This document shows positions 1-5,959 of a stretch of DNA of 10,744 nt, piece by piece; positions within the stretch are counted from its first letter, which is position 1; the number at the start of each line of letters is the position of its first letter. The stretch lies in the NCBI GenBank assembly GCA_021815905.1, contig JAKAZP010000051.1, positions 1-10,744 on the forward strand, given 5' to 3'. Below the pieces are notes generated by a model, which was not told the origin of the DNA, did not search any database, and saw nothing but the letters and a program-made list of their open reading frames with translations. This stretch comes from Pseudomonadota bacterium (GTDB lineage Bacteria; Pseudomonadota; Gammaproteobacteria; Steroidobacterales; Steroidobacteraceae). The translations under genes were made by a program, and so were the position numbers.

Positions 1-682
1 CGCCGTCCGCGCCCACGTAGTCGCGCAGCGTCGTGCCGCCGACGCGGATCGCGAGCTCGAGCACCGCCCGTATCGCCCGTGCGAGACGGCCCGCCTCGGC
101 GCGGGTCAGGCTGCGGGCGCTTCGCCGCGGACGGATGCGCGCGCGAAACAACGCCTCGCTCGCGTAGATGTTGCCGACCCCGACCACCAGCCGGCTGTTC
201 ATCAGCACCTGCTTGATCGCGGCGCGGCGGCCGCGGGTCACGCGCCAGAGGTATTCCCGGCCGAACTCCGCCTCGAGCGGCTCGGGCGCGAGATGCGCGA
301 GCAGGGGATGCTGTCGCGGATCGCCGCTCGTGTAATGCAGGCTGCCGAACCGGCGCGGATCGTTGAAGCGCAGCGTGCGGCCGGACTCGAGCAGCAGGTC
401 GAAGTGATCGTGAGCGCGGCGCGGCGTGTCCGCGGGCAACACGCGCAGCGAGCCCGACATGCCGAGGTGCAGCAGCAGCGTTCCGCTCTCGAGCTCGATC
501 AGCAGGTACTTCGCCCGCCGTCCGGTCGACTTGATGCGTTGTCCGACCACCTTTCCCGGCAGATCGGGCCGCACCGGCCAGCGCAGTCTCGGCTCGTGCA
601 CCGCGAGGGCGACGATCCGGCGGCCGACCGCGTGCGGCTCGAGCCCGCGCCGGGTGGTCTCGACTTCGGGAAGCTCGGGCAT
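1..682 (-). CDS. mutM: Formamidopyrimidine-DNA glycosylase (Fpg/MutM), C-terminus cut by window edge
   Basis: Base-excision repair enzyme that removes 8-oxoguanine and ring-opened purines and nicks the resulting abasic site. The ATG at 682 gives the invariant N-terminus MPELPEVET, whose Pro2 is the catalytic nucleophile and Glu3 is essential. The translation then shows RRAKYLL (catalytic-lysine region), HLGMSGSLR, NDPRRFG, and the helix-two-turn-helix segment LVVGVGNIYASEALF, all in family order. About 227 residues are visible. The family is usually about 270, so the C-terminal zinc finger with its four cysteines lies beyond the left edge. The gene follows the cytochrome b561 gene by 16 bp on the same strand, so co-transcription is likely. 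MutM is distinguished from Nei by the MPELPE start and the NDPRRFG motif. The identification is firm; only the missing end is unseen. Confidence 0.96.
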   Translation of the reverse strand, partial: MPELPEVETTRRGLEPHAVGRRIVALAVHEPRLRWPVRPDLPGKVVGQRIKSTGRRAKYLLIELESGTLLLHLGMSGSLRVLPADTPRRAHDHFDLLLESGRTLRFNDPRRFGSLHYTSGDPRQHPLLAHLAPEPLEAEFGREYLWRVTRGRRAAIKQVLMNSRLVVGVGNIYASEALFRARIRPRRSARSLTRAEAGRLARAIRAVLELAIRVGGTTLRDYVGADG

Positions 683-698
683 GGCCGCCCGGCCCGGG

Positions 699-1283
699 CT
701 ATCGTCCCGAGCTCTCGCCCGGCAGCATCCGCCGCAGCACCGAGTCGCGCAGCAGGTAGTGATGCGCGAGCGCCGCGGCCGCGTGCAGCCCGGCCACGAT
801 CACGGTGATGTCGGCGAGATCGGCGTGAATCTCGAAAACAGTGTGCCGCAGTCCGGCATCGCCTGGGACGGGCTTCGGAAACGTGAACAGCCCGAACACC
901 GTGTTGCCGTGCACCCAGGCATTGATCACGCCCAGCACCACCGTCGCGAGCAGCAGCGCATAGAGCCCGTGGTGCATCGCCGTCGCCAGACGCCCGAGCC
1001 ACCCGGAGCCCGCCGCCGGCAGGCGTGTGCCGGGCCCGTTGCGCCAGGCGATGCGCGCGAGCAGCACCACCGCGAGCGCCAATCCGAGCACGATGTGCAG
1101 CGACCACGCCGTGACGCGCACGGAGCCGCGCGGCAGAAAGCCGACGCCCTGGCCGATGCACCAGAGCAGCACCACGAGAGTGGCCGTGAGCCAATGCAGG
1201 ACGATGGTCGCGGAGTCGTATCTCAGCGTGGGCGCCGCGGGCAGGGCGATACCGGGGGAGCCGGGGAAACCTTCTGTCTGCAT
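699..1283 (-). CDS. Cytochrome b561 family membrane protein
   Basis: Small b-type cytochrome of the bacterial CybB/YodB type, a four-helix inner-membrane protein that binds two hemes and moves electrons between quinol and other carriers. With the ATG at 1283 the protein is 194 residues. Four hydrophobic segments lie at roughly 26-48, 58-78, 105-124 and 155-176. Histidines sit where heme ligands are expected: His30 (LHWL), His63 (SLHIVLG), His104/105 (MHHGLYA), His153, His167, and a C-terminal HHYLLRD typical of the family. An in-frame ATG 45 bp upstream (1328) would add a charged stretch unlike a family N-terminus, so 1283 is preferred, although its ribosome-binding site (GAG, 6-8 nt upstream) is weak. 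It is first in a likely two-gene unit with mutM. The exact electron partner cannot be read from the sequence. Confidence 0.9.
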   Translation of the reverse strand: MQTEGFPGSPGIALPAAPTLRYDSATIVLHWLTATLVVLLWCIGQGVGFLPRGSVRVTAWSLHIVLGLALAVVLLARIAWRNGPGTRLPAAGSGWLGRLATAMHHGLYALLLATVVLGVINAWVHGNTVFGLFTFPKPVPGDAGLRHTVFEIHADLADITVIVAGLHAAAALAHHYLLRDSVLRRMLPGESSGR

Positions 1284-1687
1284 GGTGACTCTCGAGCCAG
1301 GACTTTGCGAGCGGCCCAAGGTACACAAGCCGCCTTAAGCGGGCCTGAAAATTTTCCGCGGCCCCGCGTGCCCCGCTCGGGCGGCGAATGGGCGGCGGCC
1401 TTACCGACCGAGCGGCGGGTCACCCTGCCGCGCGAGCCCGGACCGCCGACCCCCGCGCGCGAGCGGCGCGGCCGTCCCCCCGGCCCGGGGGCTGGGCCCG
1501 TGAAAGGGCCGGGACGGGGCGGGACGGGGTCCCGGGCCCGGCGCAAGGGCCTCCCCGAGGCCCCGGACAAAGGGCGAGGAACCCCCCCCCAAGATGGCTC
1601 ATTAGCCCTCCCATGAGAGGGATTCCGGGGCCCCTCCCAGGGCGCAAGCTATTGTCCGGCAAGGACAGCGGGTGCTTGGGTCCCGGG
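1284..1687. other. GC-rich divergent spacer without a gene
   Basis: No gene is supported between the cytochrome b561 start and the rpoH promoter. Several open frames cross the stretch, but they consist of low-complexity Pro/Gly/Arg/Ala sequence expected from very GC-rich DNA and have no recognisable motif. The stretch holds a G-quadruplex-type motif (1511-1529), a run of nine C (1582-1590), several short GC hairpins, and an AT-rich patch near 1348-1356. It must also carry the b561 promoter on the minus strand, but no convincing -35/-10 pair was found. Confidence 0.6.
1511..1529 (+). other. Putative G-quadruplex motif in a 10-bp tandem repeat
   Basis: Four G runs of 3, 4, 3 and 4 are separated by loops AC, C and AC, which meets the usual four-run quadruplex rule with very short loops. 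The motif arises from two near-identical copies of the 10-mer GGGACGGGGC (1511-1520 and 1521-1530). It lies in the spacer between the divergent b561 and rpoH genes. Any function is unproven, since in DNA of this composition such runs can arise by chance. Confidence 0.45.
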
Positions 1688-1715
1688 GGAACTCCGGGAG
1701 CTCTTAGCACTCAAA
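1688..1715 (+). promoter_or_regulatory. Sigma-E (RpoE)-like promoter for rpoH
   Basis: GGAACTC at 1688-1694 matches six of seven bases of the sigma-E -35 consensus GGAACTT. It is followed by a 16-nt spacer (1695-1710) and TCAAA at 1711-1715, a full match to the sigma-E -10 core. The spacing equals that of well-known sigma-E promoters. Transcription would start near 1720-1722, giving a leader of about 40 nt. E. coli rpoH also has a sigma-E promoter (P3), so the arrangement has precedent. The -10 lies inside the CIRCE element. No transcript data are available, so this is a sequence-based prediction. Confidence 0.55.
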
Positions 1716-1730
1716 GTGGCTGAGTGCTAA
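1704..1730. promoter_or_regulatory. CIRCE element (HrcA operator) upstream of rpoH
   Basis: TTAGCACTC (1704-1712), nine spacer bases AAAGTGGCT (1713-1721), then GAGTGCTAA (1722-1730): a perfect match to the CIRCE consensus TTAGCACTC-N9-GAGTGCTAA with both arms intact. CIRCE binds the heat-shock repressor HrcA and usually precedes groESL or dnaK operons. Here it ends 31 nt before the rpoH start codon, covering the -10 and probable start of transcription of the sigma-E-like promoter. It implies that an hrcA gene exists elsewhere in the genome. Confidence 0.95.
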
Positions 1731-1761
1731 TATGCCCGTCCAAACGACCCACGGAGAATCC

Positions 1762-2649
1762 ATGACCGCAAGCACCGCGTTGATCGCCCGGCCCGGTGAC
1801 CTGGCGCTGGCCGGCCCCGTCGGGAGCCTCGATGCGTATCTCGATCGGGTGGGCCGCATCCCCGTGCTCAGCCGGGAAGAGGAGCGGGAGCTCGCGGAGC
1901 GGTTCCGCTCGAGCAATGATCTCGATGCGGCGCGCAGGCTCGTGCTCTCGCACCTGCGGTTCGTCGTGCACATCGCGCGCGGTTACGGTGGTTACGGTCT
2001 TCCCATGGGTGACCTCATCCAGGAAGGCAACGTCGGCCTCATGAAGGCGGTCAAGCGCTTCGATCCGGCGCTCAACGTGCGGCTCGTCTCCTTCGCCGTG
2101 CACTGGATCCGGGCGGAGATCCACGAGTACGTGCTGCGCAACTGGCGCCTGGTGAAGATCGCGACCACCAAGGCCCAGCGCAAGCTCTTCTTCAACCTGC
2201 GCCGGCTGAAGAAGAACCTGGCGTGGCTCAGCGTCGAGGAGACCGAGGCCGTAGCGCGCGATCTCGGCGTGACCGCGAGCGAAGTGACGGAGATGGAGAA
2301 GCGTCTCGCCGCGCGCGACATGTCGTTCGATCCGACACCGGAGAGCGACGAGGACGAGATCTACAGCCCCGCCTCGTATCTGCCCGCCGCCGGCGCCGAT
2401 CCGGCGGAGCGCGTGGAGAATGCCGAGTGGGAGGATGACTCCTCGCAGCGGCTGCACACCGCGCTCGGGCAGCTCGATGACCGCAGCCGCGACATCGTGG
2501 AGCGTCGCTGGATGACCGATGACAAGGCCACGCTGCACGAGCTGGCGGACAAGTACGGCGTCTCCGCGGAGCGGATCCGCCAGATCGAATCCAACGCGCT
2601 CGGCAAGTTGCGCGGATTCATGGGCCCGGCGCAGGCCGCTCCGGCCTGA
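1762..2649 (+). CDS. rpoH: RNA polymerase heat-shock sigma factor RpoH (sigma-32)
   Basis: Directs RNA polymerase to heat-shock promoters (chaperones, proteases). The 295-residue protein matches RpoH end to end: region 1.2 (GSLDAYL, 21-27), region 2 ([50 protein letters not shown], about 62-124), the diagnostic RpoH box QRKLFFNLR (139-147), and a region 4.2 helix-turn-helix ([19 protein letters not shown], 257-275). The start at 1762 is chosen because GGAGA lies 4-5 nt upstream and the length fits the family. An in-frame ATG at 1732 abuts the CIRCE arm, lacks a ribosome-binding site and would start only about 10 nt into the predicted transcript. Regulation appears to be by HrcA through CIRCE and by a sigma-E-like promoter. 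The 3' end overlaps the convergent malic enzyme gene by 32 bp. Unlike many gammaproteobacteria, no ftsX lies upstream. Confidence 0.97.
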   Translation: MTASTALIARPGDLALAGPVGSLDAYLDRVGRIPVLSREEERELAERFRSSNDLDAARRLVLSHLRFVVHIARGYGGYGLPMGDLIQEGNVGLMKAVKRFDPALNVRLVSFAVHWIRAEIHEYVLRNWRLVKIATTKAQRKLFFNLRRLKKNLAWLSVEETEAVARDLGVTASEVTEMEKRLAARDMSFDPTPESDEDEIYSPASYLPAAGADPAERVENAEWEDDSSQRLHTALGQLDDRSRDIVERRWMTDDKATLHELADKYGVSAERIRQIESNALGKLRGFMGPAQAAPA

Positions 2650-3952
2650 CGCCCTGCGGCGCGCCGAGCGCCGCTGCCTTGACCGCCGCCGTCACCCGTT
2701 CGTGCAGCGATTTGTCGAGCGGGTCCGGCACCAGCGTGTCCGGCTCGGCCGCATCCGCGATCGCGCGCGCGGCGGCCATCAGCATCCCGTCGTCGAAGCG
2801 CGTCGCGCGCGCCTCGAGCGCCCCCTTGAACAGGCCCGGGAACGCGAGCACGTTGTTGATCCCCTTGCCGTCGGCGGCGAACGCGGCGCCCCGCTCGCGG
2901 GCGAGGAGCGGCTCGATCTCCGGATCCGGGTTCGACAGCGCGAGAATCACCTGACCCGCGCGCACCCACTCCGGACGGATGAGGCCCTTGACGCCCGTGG
3001 TCGCGATCACGATGTCGGCGCGCTGCATCATCTCCTCGAGACCGACGCCCTCGACCCCGAGCGCGGCGACGCGCGCGAGCGCCTCCGGGCTTCGATCGGC
3101 CCCGAGCACGCGCTCGACGCCCCAGGCGCGCAGCAGTCGCACGATTCCGGTCCCGGCGGCGCCGAGGCCGATCTGCCCGATCGTGCCGGCGCGCAGGCTC
3201 CGTCCGGCGAGCCGGGCGGCGTTGATGAGCGCGGCCAGGGCGACCACCGCGGTGCCGTGCTGATCGTCGTGCAGCACCGGCTTGCCGAGCCGCTCGCGCA
3301 GGCGCTGCTCGACCTCGAAGCACTCCGGCGCGGCGATGTCCTCGAGCTGAATGGCGCCGAAGGACAGATGAATGCCGGCGACGAGCTCGACGATCTTCTC
3401 CGGCCGGGTCTCCTCGAGAAGAATGGGAACGGCCGACAGTCCGACGAGGTCGGCGAACAGCGCGGCCTTGCCCTCCATGACCGGCAGCCCCGCGAGCGGG
3501 CCGATGTTGCCGAGACCGAGCACCGCGGTGCCGTTGGTGACGACGGCGACCGTGCGGTCGCGCGCCGTGAACTCGTGCGCGGCCTGCGGATCCTGCTCGA
3601 TCGCGAGGCAGACTCGCGCCACGCCCGGGGTGTAGATGTCGCGCAGCACCTGCAGCGTGTTGATCGGCAGGCTCGCCACCGTCCTGATCTTGCCGCCGCG
3701 ATGCCGATTGAACACCCGATCGGACTTGCCGATGAAGCGCGCCGTCGGCAGCCGCCCGATCCGCTCGTAGAGGCTCCGGTCCGCCTCCTCGTCCATCTCG
3801 AGCGTGATCTCCCAGAGCGTGCGTCCCTGGGCGCGCCTCAGGGCCGTGAGGTGCTCGATGGTGAGTCCCGCTTCCGCGATCACCTGCAGCACCTTGGCGA
3901 GGCTTCCCGGCTGATGGATCGTCTCGACGATCAGGATCTCCGGTATCTTCAT
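2618..3952 (-). CDS. Malic enzyme with N-terminal ACT domain (NAD(P)-dependent)
   Basis: Oxidatively decarboxylates malate to pyruvate with a divalent metal and NAD(P). The 444-residue protein starts with a small-molecule-binding ACT-like domain (about 5-80: [21 protein letters not shown]). The malic N-domain follows, with DIYTPGVAR (proposed catalytic Tyr107), [22 protein letters not shown] (proposed general base Lys162), metal-site residues Glu204/Asp205 in [10 protein letters not shown], and [10 protein letters not shown] (228-237). The Rossmann domain carries GLGAAGTG (262-269), ALSNPDPEI and [16 protein letters not shown]. There is no C-terminal phosphotransacetylase-like domain, so it is not a MaeB-type fusion. 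An ACT domain suggests allosteric control by an amino acid or other ligand, which is inference. ATG 3952 has AGGAAG 12 nt upstream, a rather long spacing. Coenzyme preference cannot be settled by eye; an Asp-Arg pair (286-287) follows the second strand. It is transcribed towards rpoH and divergently from gcdH. Confidence 0.93.
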   Translation of the reverse strand: MKIPEILIVETIHQPGSLAKVLQVIAEAGLTIEHLTALRRAQGRTLWEITLEMDEEADRSLYERIGRLPTARFIGKSDRVFNRHRGGKIRTVASLPINTLQVLRDIYTPGVARVCLAIEQDPQAAHEFTARDRTVAVVTNGTAVLGLGNIGPLAGLPVMEGKAALFADLVGLSAVPILLEETRPEKIVELVAGIHLSFGAIQLEDIAAPECFEVEQRLRERLGKPVLHDDQHGTAVVALAALINAARLAGRSLRAGTIGQIGLGAAGTGIVRLLRAWGVERVLGADRSPEALARVAALGVEGVGLEEMMQRADIVIATTGVKGLIRPEWVRAGQVILALSNPDPEIEPLLARERGAAFAADGKGINNVLAFPGLFKGALEARATRFDDGMLMAAARAIADAAEPDTLVPDPLDKSLHERVTAAVKAAALGAPQGVRPERPAPGP

Positions 3953-4071
3953 GATGGCTGAACGCTTCCTGAACGGCTGCCGCGGGGGCGGGGGCGGAAG
4001 GGTAGCAGCGCCGTGACGCGCGAGCCAAGGTCGGGCACTATCCTATGCAACGCTCAGCCGGAGACCGCCCC

Positions 4072-5244
4072 GTGGCCCCATCGCCCCCGTCAGACCCCCT
4101 CGACCTCTATGACCTCGCCGCCTCCCTTGCGGAGGAAGAGCGCATGGTGCAGGAGTCGGTGCGGCGGCTGGTCGATGACAAGGTGCTGCCGATCATCCGC
4201 GAGTGCTTCGAGCAGCATCGCTTCCCGCGCGAGCTGGTGCCCGAGCTCGCCTCGCTCGGACTGTTGGGATCGTCGCTGAGCGGGTACGGCTGCGCGGGGC
4301 TCAATGCCATGTGCTACGGGCTGATCTGCCAGGAGCTCGAGCGGGGAGATTCCGGCATCCGCAGCTTCGTTTCCGTGCAGTCCTCGCTCGTCATGTACCC
4401 GATCCATGCGTACGGGTCGCAGGAGCAGAAGCAGCGCTTCCTGCCGCGCATGGCGCGGGGCGAGCTGATCGGCTGCTTCGGCCTCACCGAGCCGCACGGC
4501 GGCTCGGACCCCGCGAGCATGAAGACTCACGCGCGCCGGGACGGCTCGGACTGGGTATTGAGCGGCTCGAAGATGTGGATCACCAACGGATCGATCGCGG
4601 ACGTCGCGGTGATCTGGGCCCAGACCGACGAGGGCATCCGCGGCTTTCTCGTCGAGCGGGGCACCCCGGGATTCAGCGCGCCGGAGATCGAGCGCAAATT
4701 CTCGCTGCGCGCCTCGGTCACCTCGGCGCTCTTTCTCGATCAGGTGCGCGTGCCGAAGGAGAGCGTGCTGCCGGACGCCGTGGGCCTCAAGGGGCCCCTC
4801 TCCTGCCTGACGCAGGCGCGCTTCGGCATCGCCTGGGGCGTCATCGGCGCCGCCCAGGCCTGCCTCGCCGAGCTCATCGAGTACACGGCCTCGAGGGTGC
4901 TCTTCGGCCGGGCGCTCGCCGAGAATCAGGCGATCCAGATCCGCCTCGCCGACATGGCGCGCCGGATCACCGCGGCCCAGCTCTACGCCCTCGAGCTCGC
5001 GCGGATGAAGGACCGCGGCGCCATGCGCCCCTTGCACGTCTCGCTCGCCAAGTGGAACAACTGCCGCATGGCGCTCGATATCGCGCGCGACTGCCGCGAC
5101 ATGTTGGGAGGCGCCGGCATCAGCGCCGAGCACGCCCCGATCCGCCACATGCTCAACCTGGAGAGCGTGATCACGTACGAGGGCACCGAGACCATCCATC
5201 AGCTCACGGTGGGCCGCGCCCTCACCGGGCGCGACGCCTTCTGA
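4072..5244 (+). CDS. gcdH: Glutaryl-CoA dehydrogenase (acyl-CoA dehydrogenase family)
   Basis: FAD enzyme that oxidises and decarboxylates glutaryl-CoA to crotonyl-CoA in the breakdown of lysine, tryptophan and some aromatics. From the GTG at 4072 it is 390 residues. Motifs: FGLTEPHGGSDPASM (136-150) and KMWITNGSIADVAVIWA for FAD/substrate binding, KFSLRASVTSALFLD, RFGIAWGVIGAA, NCRMALDIARDCRDMLGG, and TYEGTETIHQLTVGRALTG with the catalytic base Glu370. Substrate type is supported by GIRSFVSVQSSLVM, where Arg97 and Ser101 correspond to human Arg94 and Ser98, which bind the glutaryl carboxylate. GTG 4072 has GGAG 8 nt upstream and gives a normal family N-terminus. ATG 4045, nine codons earlier, has no ribosome-binding site but remains possible. 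No electron-transfer flavoprotein or glutarate-pathway partner is in the window. pdsR follows after 19 bp with no terminator. Confidence 0.94.
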   Translation: MAPSPPSDPLDLYDLAASLAEEERMVQESVRRLVDDKVLPIIRECFEQHRFPRELVPELASLGLLGSSLSGYGCAGLNAMCYGLICQELERGDSGIRSFVSVQSSLVMYPIHAYGSQEQKQRFLPRMARGELIGCFGLTEPHGGSDPASMKTHARRDGSDWVLSGSKMWITNGSIADVAVIWAQTDEGIRGFLVERGTPGFSAPEIERKFSLRASVTSALFLDQVRVPKESVLPDAVGLKGPLSCLTQARFGIAWGVIGAAQACLAELIEYTASRVLFGRALAENQAIQIRLADMARRITAAQLYALELARMKDRGAMRPLHVSLAKWNNCRMALDIARDCRDMLGGAGISAEHAPIRHMLNLESVITYEGTETIHQLTVGRALTGRDAF

Positions 5245-5263
5245 GCCGCGGTCGCCGGCGGAC

Positions 5264-5953
5264 ATGAAACGGCTCGTTGCCATCGTCGAGGACGAACCGG
5301 CCATACGCGACAACTACGCCGCGGCGTTCACGCGCGAGGGCTACCTCGTGCGTGCCTACGCCAATCGCGAGCAGGCCATGGCCGCCTTCTCCGCGCGCCT
5401 GCCGGACCTCGCCGTGATCGACATCTCGCTCGAGGACGAGCCGGAGGGCGGCTTCGAGCTGTGCCGCCACCTGCGCGCGCTGTCGGCGGAGCTGCCCATC
5501 ATCTTTCTCACGGCGCGCGATACCGAGCTCGATGCGGTTTCCGGCCTGCGCCTCGGCGCGGACGATTTCCTCACCAAGGACCTCTCGCTCGCGCACCTCA
5601 TCGCGCGGGTCAACGCGCTCTTTCGACGCGTGGATGCGCTGCGCCGGCCGGGCGAGGAGAGTCAGGTCGTGCGCCGCGGTCCGCTGACGCTCGATGCCGA
5701 GCGCATGCGCGTCGAGTGGGACGGCCGCGTGGTGCTGCTGTCGCTCACCGAGTTCTGGATCGTGCACGCCCTCGCGCGTCATCCCGGTCATGTCAAGAAC
5801 CGCCAGCAGCTCATGGACGCGGCCAGCGTGGTGCTCGACGACAACACGATCACCTCGCACGTGAAGCGCATACGGCGCAAGTTCCAGGCGATCGACCCGG
5901 AATTCGACGCGGTGCAGACGGTCTACGGCATGGGCTACCGCTGGGTGGAATAG
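5264..5953 (+). CDS. pdsR: OmpR/PhoB-type response regulator, dedicated-sortase-system type (PdsR-like)
   Basis: DNA-binding response regulator of 229 residues. The receiver domain (1-120) has the acidic pocket Asp10/Glu11 (VEDEP), phosphoacceptor Asp53 (AVIDISL), Thr83 (FLTARD) and Lys105 (FLTKDL). The C-terminal winged helix (about 137-227) has LTLDAERMRVEWDG, LSLTEFWIVHALA, the recognition-helix region DDNTITSHVKRIRRKF and the end VYGMGYRWVE. The segment LEDEPEGGFELCRHLR, with its unusual EPEGG after the phosphorylation site, resembles the regulator family paired with proteobacterial dedicated sortases (as I recall it, TIGR03787). The subfamily name is from memory and was not searched; the OmpR-type call is certain. 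The kinase gene follows after 6 bp. No sortase or target protein is in the window. The ribosome-binding site is weak (GGCGGA just before ATG 5264), consistent with coupling to upstream gcdH. Confidence 0.85.
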   Translation: MKRLVAIVEDEPAIRDNYAAAFTREGYLVRAYANREQAMAAFSARLPDLAVIDISLEDEPEGGFELCRHLRALSAELPIIFLTARDTELDAVSGLRLGADDFLTKDLSLAHLIARVNALFRRVDALRRPGEESQVVRRGPLTLDAERMRVEWDGRVVLLSLTEFWIVHALARHPGHVKNRQQLMDAASVVLDDNTITSHVKRIRRKFQAIDPEFDAVQTVYGMGYRWVE

Positions 5954-5959
5954 CCGCCG

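Noticed and set aside
426..1616. A 396-codon plus-strand open frame across mutM, the b561 gene and the spacer
   Set aside because: It runs antisense to two recognised genes, ends in Pro/Gly/Arg low complexity and has no family motif.
1652..1667. TTGTCC with the short inverted repeat TGTCC-GGCAA-GGACA as a sigma-70 promoter or operator for rpoH
   Set aside because: No -10 element at proper spacing, and a five-base repeat is not significant in this sequence.
1732..1761. Upstream ATG start for rpoH at 1732
   Set aside because: No ribosome-binding site, directly abuts the CIRCE arm and adds ten non-family residues; ATG 1762 has GGAGA at good spacing.
2519..3961. A 480-codon plus-strand open frame opposite the malic enzyme gene
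   Set aside because: Same mirror-frame composition without domain features; the minus strand encodes an intact, well-conserved enzyme.
4039..4044. TATCCT as a -10 box for gcdH
   Set aside because: No acceptable -35 at 16-18 nt; the nearest candidate, GTGACG (4013-4018), is 20 nt away.
4090..5313. A 407-codon minus-strand open frame opposite gcdH
   Set aside because: Charged low-complexity mirror frame; gcdH on the other strand is unmistakable.
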